Positions 34,312-38,249 of a DNA stretch of 38,249 nt are shown here, piece by piece; within the stretch, counting starts at the first letter, position 1, and the number at the start of each line of letters is the position of its first letter. Below the pieces are notes generated by a model, which saw only the letters and a program-made list of their open reading frames with translations, searched no databases and was not told where the DNA came from. The DNA is taken from assembly GCA_013153315.1 (NCBI GenBank), contig JAADES010000025.1:1-38249 (forward strand), in the 5' to 3' direction. Position numbers and translations under genes: made by a program. Source of the DNA: Aquificota bacterium. GTDB lineage: Bacteria; Aquificota; Aquificia; Aquificales; QOAS01.

Positions 34312-35271
34312 ATGTCCTCCCACCTATTGGAGATAAAAAACCTTTCGGTATCCTTCCGTAGGAACGGTCTTTTTTTTAAAAAGAAACCCTTTTGGGCTTT
34401 GAAAAATATAAACCTAACTTTGGAAAAAGAAGAAACCTTAGCCCTTTTAGGGGAAAGCGGTAGCGGTAAAACCACCTTAGGAAGGGTTATAGTTAGGCTA
34501 ATAAAACCAACCGAAGGGCAAGTTCTTTTCAAAGGGAGAGACATATTTAGTCAATGGAAAAGGGAATACACCAAAGAAGTTTCTATGATTTTTCAAAACC
34601 CACGGGAGGCAATAAATCCGAGGTTCACCGTGTGGGAGGCGGTAAGTGAACCTTTAATAGTTCATAAGGTGAATAAAAATCTCCTTAAGGAGAGGGTAGA
34701 AAAATACCTCCTTTGGGCGGGAATAGATAAAAACCTTTTCCATAGGAGGGTGGAATTTCTTTCGGGCGGTCAGAGGCAGAGGGTGGCAATAGCCCGCTCC
34801 TTGGTATTGGAGCCTACTCTGGTGGTTGCCGATGAACCAACGTCGGCCTTGGATATGTCCCTGCAATATGAAATTTTGAAACTCTTTAAAAAAATAAAGA
34901 CAGAACTAAAAATTTCCCAATTATTTATAACCCACGATATTAGGACGGCCGCCGCCGTAAGCGACCGCGTAGCCGTCATGCTGGGCGGTCGAATTATGGA
35001 AGTGGGCCCGACTAAAGAGGTTATTAAAAATCCCTTGCATCCCTATACCCGCTACCTTTTGGAGAATATGCCCGTATCATCGCCCTTTTTAAGGGACAAA
35101 AACAAAAAAACCGACCAAGGGGAATTATTCCAATCTGTCAGAGACCAAGGTTGTCCCTTTAGGTTTGTATGCCCCCAAAGGGAACTTAAATGCACCCTAT
35201 TTCCTCCCAAAGTGGTGATAGAACAAAACAACCTTAGGAGGGAAGTTTATTGTTGGCATTATTTGGATTAA
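34312..35271 (+). CDS. Oligopeptide/dipeptide ABC transporter ATP-binding protein (DppF/OppF type)
   Basis: A peripheral inner-membrane ATPase, 319 residues. Walker A is GESGSGKTT, the signature is LSGGQRQRVAIARSL, Walker B is LVVADEPTSALD, and the switch His is in FITHD. The C-terminal oligopeptide-transporter extension is present (NPLHPYTRYLLENMP and a Cys cluster CPFRFVCPQRELKC, then CWHY). No permease or binding protein genes are adjacent, so the partner subunits are encoded elsewhere. Its stop abuts the next ATG directly. Confidence 0.9.
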   Translation: MSSHLLEIKNLSVSFRRNGLFFKKKPFWALKNINLTLEKEETLALLGESGSGKTTLGRVIVRLIKPTEGQVLFKGRDIFSQWKREYTKEVSMIFQNPREAINPRFTVWEAVSEPLIVHKVNKNLLKERVEKYLLWAGIDKNLFHRRVEFLSGGQRQRVAIARSLVLEPTLVVADEPTSALDMSLQYEILKLFKKIKTELKISQLFITHDIRTAAAVSDRVAVMLGGRIMEVGPTKEVIKNPLHPYTRYLLENMPVSSPFLRDKNKKTDQGELFQSVRDQGCPFRFVCPQRELKCTLFPPKVVIEQNNLRREVYCWHYLD

Positions 35272-36207
35272 ATGACCCCCACCGACCAACTGAAAGAGGT
35301 AGAAAAATTTTTAGATACCTTAAGAAGATTTTTTAAAAAAAGGGGCTACACCGAGGTTATTACTCCCATTTTATTACCCTACCCCAATTTGGACGACAAC
35401 ATAATACCTATCCGTTGCGAGGTTTCCAAACTTTCCCAAAGGGGGCTTATAAAATACCTCCACACTTCTCCCGAATATTCGATGAAAAAACTTATAGCCC
35501 GATATAAGAAGGATATCTTTCAAATAACCCACACTTTCAGAGATTTTGAAGAAGGAGCCTTCCACGACAACGAATTTTTAATGTTGGAATACTACAAAAT
35601 AGGCAAAGATTACACCTACCTAATGGAGGAATTGGAAATCCTTTTTAAGGAACTTTTCGGAGAAACCATCACCTACCGCGGGAAAACTATAAAAACCACC
35701 TTCGAAAGGATTTCCTTAAAGGAAGCCTTCAAAAGGTTTTTAAACATTGATTTAGAACCTTTAACGGAGGAAAACCTTAAAAAACAACTATCCAAGGCCC
35801 AAATAGAATTCGACCATTCGGAAGATGAAGAAACGCTATTTTGGAGGGCCTATCTGGAACTGGAAAAACATTTGGGTTTTGAAGCCCCCACAATAATTTC
35901 CGGCTATCCGGAAAAATACGGGGCTTTGGCCCGCTGCAGGGCCGGCTATTGCGAAAGGTTTGAGCTTTATGTAATGGGAATAGAGCTTGCCAACGGCTAC
36001 ACCGAGCTAACCGACCCCGTAGAGGTTGAAAAACGTCTGCAAAAGGTGGCTAAAAAGTTAAACCTTCCTATTGACAAAAAATTTATAGAAATTCATAAAC
36101 AGCTTCCAAAGTTGTTGGCGGGGGTTTCGGTCGGGCTGGATAGGCTTTTGGCTATAAAACTAAATTTGGAATCTATAGACCAACTTTACTTTCGAAAAGA
36201 TATTTAA
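35272..36207 (+). CDS. epmA: Elongation factor P lysyl-ligase-like protein (EpmA/GenX/PoxA)
   Basis: A class II lysyl-tRNA synthetase-like enzyme without an anticodon-binding domain. EpmA attaches beta-lysine to EF-P. The 311-residue protein has LHTSPEYSMKKLIA, the motif 2 region FRDFEEGAFHDNEFLMLEYY, ELANGYTELTDP and motif 3 GVSVGLDRLLAI. Length is near the 325 of E. coli. The ATG follows the upstream stop with no gap, so translation is probably coupled. Neither efp nor epmB is in the window, so the modification cannot be confirmed. Confidence 0.88.
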   Translation: MTPTDQLKEVEKFLDTLRRFFKKRGYTEVITPILLPYPNLDDNIIPIRCEVSKLSQRGLIKYLHTSPEYSMKKLIARYKKDIFQITHTFRDFEEGAFHDNEFLMLEYYKIGKDYTYLMEELEILFKELFGETITYRGKTIKTTFERISLKEAFKRFLNIDLEPLTEENLKKQLSKAQIEFDHSEDEETLFWRAYLELEKHLGFEAPTIISGYPEKYGALARCRAGYCERFELYVMGIELANGYTELTDPVEVEKRLQKVAKKLNLPIDKKFIEIHKQLPKLLAGVSVGLDRLLAIKLNLESIDQLYFRKDI

Positions 36208-36213
36208 AACAAA

Positions 36214-36228
36214 AACCTTCAGGAGGTT
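36214..36228. terminator. Bidirectional terminator between epmA and aroK
   Basis: AACCT-TCAGG-AGGTT lies 7 bp after the epmA stop and covers the aroK stop codon. On the plus strand GATTTTT follows; on the minus strand TTTTGTTTT follows. The stem is short. Confidence 0.45.
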
Positions 36229-36728
36229 GATTTTTCCAATTCCTCCAAAAGCTTTTTTAAAGTTAGCTCTACCGACTTTTGGCTTTTAACTTTTATATCG
36301 GCTAAAGAATAGACTTTTTTTCTTTCCTCGAAAAGTTTTTTTAATTTTTCCTCACCCCTTTTAAGGAGGGGACGGTTGGGGTCTTTGGAAGTTCTCCTTA
36401 AGAAGGTATCGAAATCTATATCCAACCAGACAACGGTGCCGTGTTTTTTCATAAATTCCATCGCTCGGGGATTTGCACCCAACCCCCCGCCGGTGGCCAT
36501 TACAAAGGAAGGCAAGGAGAGGGTTATTTCCTTTAAAACCTCCAACTCAAGTTTCCTGAAGTAATTTTCCCCCTTAAGGGCAAAAATTTCGGGTATTTTT
36601 AACCCTTCGCGGATTTCTATTTCTTCGTCTATATCTACAAAGGGAACTTTTAATTTTTTAGCCAACAACCTACCGATGGTTGTTTTTCCACTCCCCATAA
36701 AACCTACAAGGAAGACCTTTTTTTCCAT
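36219..36728 (-). CDS. aroK: Shikimate kinase
   Basis: AroK phosphorylates shikimate in chorismate synthesis. The 169-residue protein has Walker A GFMGSGKTTIGR, the shikimate-binding DIDEEIEIREGLKIPEIF and GENYFRKLE, the Gly loop ATGGGLGANP and the lid NRPLL. Length is normal. It is convergent with epmA and divergent from the next gene; aroE lies 2 kb away on the other strand. Confidence 0.96.
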   Translation of the reverse strand: MEKKVFLVGFMGSGKTTIGRLLAKKLKVPFVDIDEEIEIREGLKIPEIFALKGENYFRKLELEVLKEITLSLPSFVMATGGGLGANPRAMEFMKKHGTVVWLDIDFDTFLRRTSKDPNRPLLKRGEEKLKKLFEERKKVYSLADIKVKSQKSVELTLKKLLEELEKSTS

Positions 36729-36749
36729 ATCTGACCTATTTTCTTTTAC

Positions 36750-37361
36750 ATGTGGCTAAAAGTTTACAACGGAAGGTTTGAAACTATCTTTAACCCCGAC
36801 AGGCTTTACATTTACCAAAGCTACTCCGATTGGAAATCAATTTATGTAGGAAAGTATTTCGGAGTAAACCCCGCCGGGGAGTTGGAAGGAATTACCGAGG
36901 AAATTGTTCGGGTTTATTACACCTTCGTCTACCAAATGAATTTGTTGCTCAATTCGGTAAATGCCCCCCAATACGAGGCTCTAAATACCGCCGTAAAAGA
37001 TTTTGCCGAGGACAAAATTTCGAAAGAGGAATTTATAAAAAGAACTCAAACCCTACCGATAACCGAAGAGCAACTATCCCATTTGGCGGATTTTATTCAA
37101 CAACATCGCGCTTCTATGCCCTCCCTTAAAGAGGATGGACTTTCCGCAATAGGAGACCTAATTAGGAAGGTTGAAAACCAAATAGACCACCTTCTGATAG
37201 AGCTTAAAAACTCCTTTGCAAGGGAGGAAATATTAGACCAACCTAAAATAGAACAACTGGTAAACAAATCCCTCCAAAAGTTTGAAAGTGCGGTTAAAAA
37301 AATAACCAGTTTGGAAAAATTACCCAACCTTTTAAAGGTAGAAATCTTTCCCTTCCCTTAA
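36750..37361 (+). CDS. Protein of unknown function
   Basis: A 203-residue soluble protein without signal peptide or membrane segment. The N-terminal 60 residues are aromatic-rich (RLYIYQSYSDWKSIYVGKYFG). The rest is helical with likely coiled coil (QIDHLLIELKNSFAREE). I recognise no family. Downstream is a terminator that contains its stop codon, so it is probably monocistronic. No Shine-Dalgarno is evident. Confidence 0.7.
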   Translation: MWLKVYNGRFETIFNPDRLYIYQSYSDWKSIYVGKYFGVNPAGELEGITEEIVRVYYTFVYQMNLLLNSVNAPQYEALNTAVKDFAEDKISKEEFIKRTQTLPITEEQLSHLADFIQQHRASMPSLKEDGLSAIGDLIRKVENQIDHLLIELKNSFAREEILDQPKIEQLVNKSLQKFESAVKKITSLEKLPNLLKVEIFPFP

Positions 37362-37381
37362 AAGGGTCTTTCTTCTTTTTA
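37355..37381 (+). terminator. Terminator overlapping the stop codon of the unknown gene
   Basis: CCCTT-AA-AAGGG (37355-37366) encloses the TAA stop and is followed by a T-rich tail with five T at the end. Confidence 0.45.
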
Positions 37382-37412
37382 AATCTGCTTTTGGTGTCAA
37401 AAATAAGCCCTT

Positions 37413-37766
37413 ATGAAGGAGGAGGATTTTAAAAAAGAAGTCCAAACCTTGGTAAAAATGTTTCCCGTCTACTGTAGAGACAAACATAAAGGACAACAAA
37501 AAAGGTCTTATAGCCTTAAATACGGAACATTGGAAATAAATTTTGAAATAGAACTCTGCCCCCAATGTCATGAGTTGTTTGCCTACGCTTTGGAAAGGTT
37601 GAAGGAATGCCCCCATGACCCCAAACCCCGTTGTAGAAAATGCCCAGACCCCTGTTATGAGAGGGAGAAATACAAACAGATGGCCCGCATAATGAGCTAC
37701 GCAGGTATAAAGCTGGGTCTTTCTAAGGCCGCTAAGAAACTTAAAAATTTCTTTAAATTTGGCTGA
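37413..37766 (+). CDS. YgbA-like nitrosative-stress-associated protein
   Basis: A 117-residue protein that matches the pattern of the nitrous-oxide-stimulated promoter/YgbA family. It has YCRDKH near residue 20, then LCPQCHELFAYALERLKEC, RCRKCPDPCYE, and RIMSYAGIKL near the end. Seven cysteines (21, 49, 52, 66, 74, 77, 81) probably bind metal, plausibly an iron or Fe-S site. E. coli YgbA helps recovery from nitrosative stress; the same role here is inferred. No Shine-Dalgarno is evident. Confidence 0.8.
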   Translation: MKEEDFKKEVQTLVKMFPVYCRDKHKGQQKRSYSLKYGTLEINFEIELCPQCHELFAYALERLKECPHDPKPRCRKCPDPCYEREKYKQMARIMSYAGIKLGLSKAAKKLKNFFKFG

Positions 37767-37828
37767 TAAAGCCTTTCTCTTGCAATTTTAAAAATTTATT
37801 GCGTGCGGCTTATTATGCCTTTCAAAAA

Positions 37829-38249
37829 ATGTATGACCTTATAGTTGTGGGTGCGGGGCCGGCCGGCTCGACGGTGGCACGGCTGGCGGCTAAGAAAGGT
37901 TTTAAAGTTTTAATTTTAGATAAAGCCCAATTTCCCCGACCAAAACTTTGCGCAGGGACAGTTTCTTTAAGGGCAAATAAGTATCTACCCCGAGACTGGG
38001 ACAATGCCGTCGTAGCCACCATATACGGGGGCAATTTAGGATGGAAGGGCGAAAGGTATATAAATGCCCGCTATAACCAACCGATAGTTAAAATCGTTGA
38101 CCGAAAAAGTTTTGATTTATACCTACTCCTTAAAGCGGAAGATGAAGGGGCCGTTTTTCAACCGAGGGAAAAATTGGTTTCTTTTTCCGATAAAGGGGAT
38201 TTTGTAGAAATAGAAACGACCAAAGGACACTATAAAACCCGTTTCCTTG
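37829..38249 (+). CDS. FAD-dependent oxidoreductase, geranylgeranyl-reductase-like (N-terminal part)
   Basis: The frame is open from ATG 37829 to the window edge (140 codons). MYDLIVVGAGPAGSTVARLA is the FAD-binding Rossmann motif, LILDKAQFPRPKLCAG is the typical second FAD element of the geranylgeranyl reductase family, and VDRKSFDLYLL the following conserved stretch. Members saturate isoprenoid chains of lipids or quinones. The C-terminus is missing. An inverted GCAAT / ATTGC pair (37782-37802) and TATTAT (37811-37816) lie upstream and may belong to its promoter. Confidence 0.8.
   Translation, partial: MYDLIVVGAGPAGSTVARLAAKKGFKVLILDKAQFPRPKLCAGTVSLRANKYLPRDWDNAVVATIYGGNLGWKGERYINARYNQPIVKIVDRKSFDLYLLLKAEDEGAVFQPREKLVSFSDKGDFVEIETTKGHYKTRFL

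Noticed and set aside
1-38249. CRISPR arrays, insertion sequences, prophage genes or rRNA
   Set aside because: I looked for regularly spaced repeats, transposase or integrase motifs and rRNA sequence and saw none; the only mobile elements are the inteins.

Overview
This 38.2 kb window is a dense stretch of core chromosome from a bacterium that is most likely a thermophilic member of the Aquificota. I infer this from several independent features. Ribosomal protein S8 carries a large internal insertion of the kind known from Aquifex. DAP synthesis uses an LL-diaminopimelate aminotransferase (DapL). The GyrA-type subunit lacks a recognisable GyrA-box. S14 is the small zinc-binding form. The cell is probably Gram-negative and diderm, since there is an outer-membrane porin ending in Phe and a meso-DAP-type MurE. 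Genes are tightly packed: convergent genes overlap by a few bases, and no gap exceeds about 255 bp.

Layout. On the left, a truncated dnaE (minus strand) contains one complete and one incomplete intein, followed by rsmI, murE, tRNA-Ser, argF, rplY and dapL. In the middle (9.7-24.4 kb) are an RCK-type potassium channel, a porin, a cupin, leuD, ppsA, an intein-containing gyrA, a small membrane protein, ilvN, a secreted protein, hslV, guaA, secG and an anchored unknown protein. From 24.3 to 29.1 kb lies an spc-type ribosomal operon on the minus strand (rplN-rplX-rplE-rpsN-rpsH-rplF-rplR-rpsE-rpmD-rplO), with no rpsQ before it and no secY after it. The right part holds a CAU tRNA, a zinc-ribbon coiled-coil protein, nusA, proS, tRNA-Trp, aroE, an oligopeptide-type ABC ATPase, an EpmA/GenX-like ligase, aroK, an unknown protein, a YgbA-like protein and the start of an FAD-dependent oxidoreductase.

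The genes serve replication, translation, cell-wall DAP metabolism, amino-acid synthesis (argF, leuD, ilvN, aroE, aroK), gluconeogenesis (ppsA) and envelope transport, which suits a biosynthetically self-sufficient autotroph. The most striking content is three inteins in two essential replication genes. Two interrupt dnaE, one of them carrying a Cys4 cluster, and one splits gyrA exactly at the catalytic tyrosine.

Other notable signals are a decayed inverted copy of the murE 5' region, a crossing-stem RNA structure before rpsH, tRNA-mRNA dicistrons, and a recurring promoter arrangement that predicts leaderless mRNAs. I saw no CRISPR array, IS element, prophage or rRNA gene.
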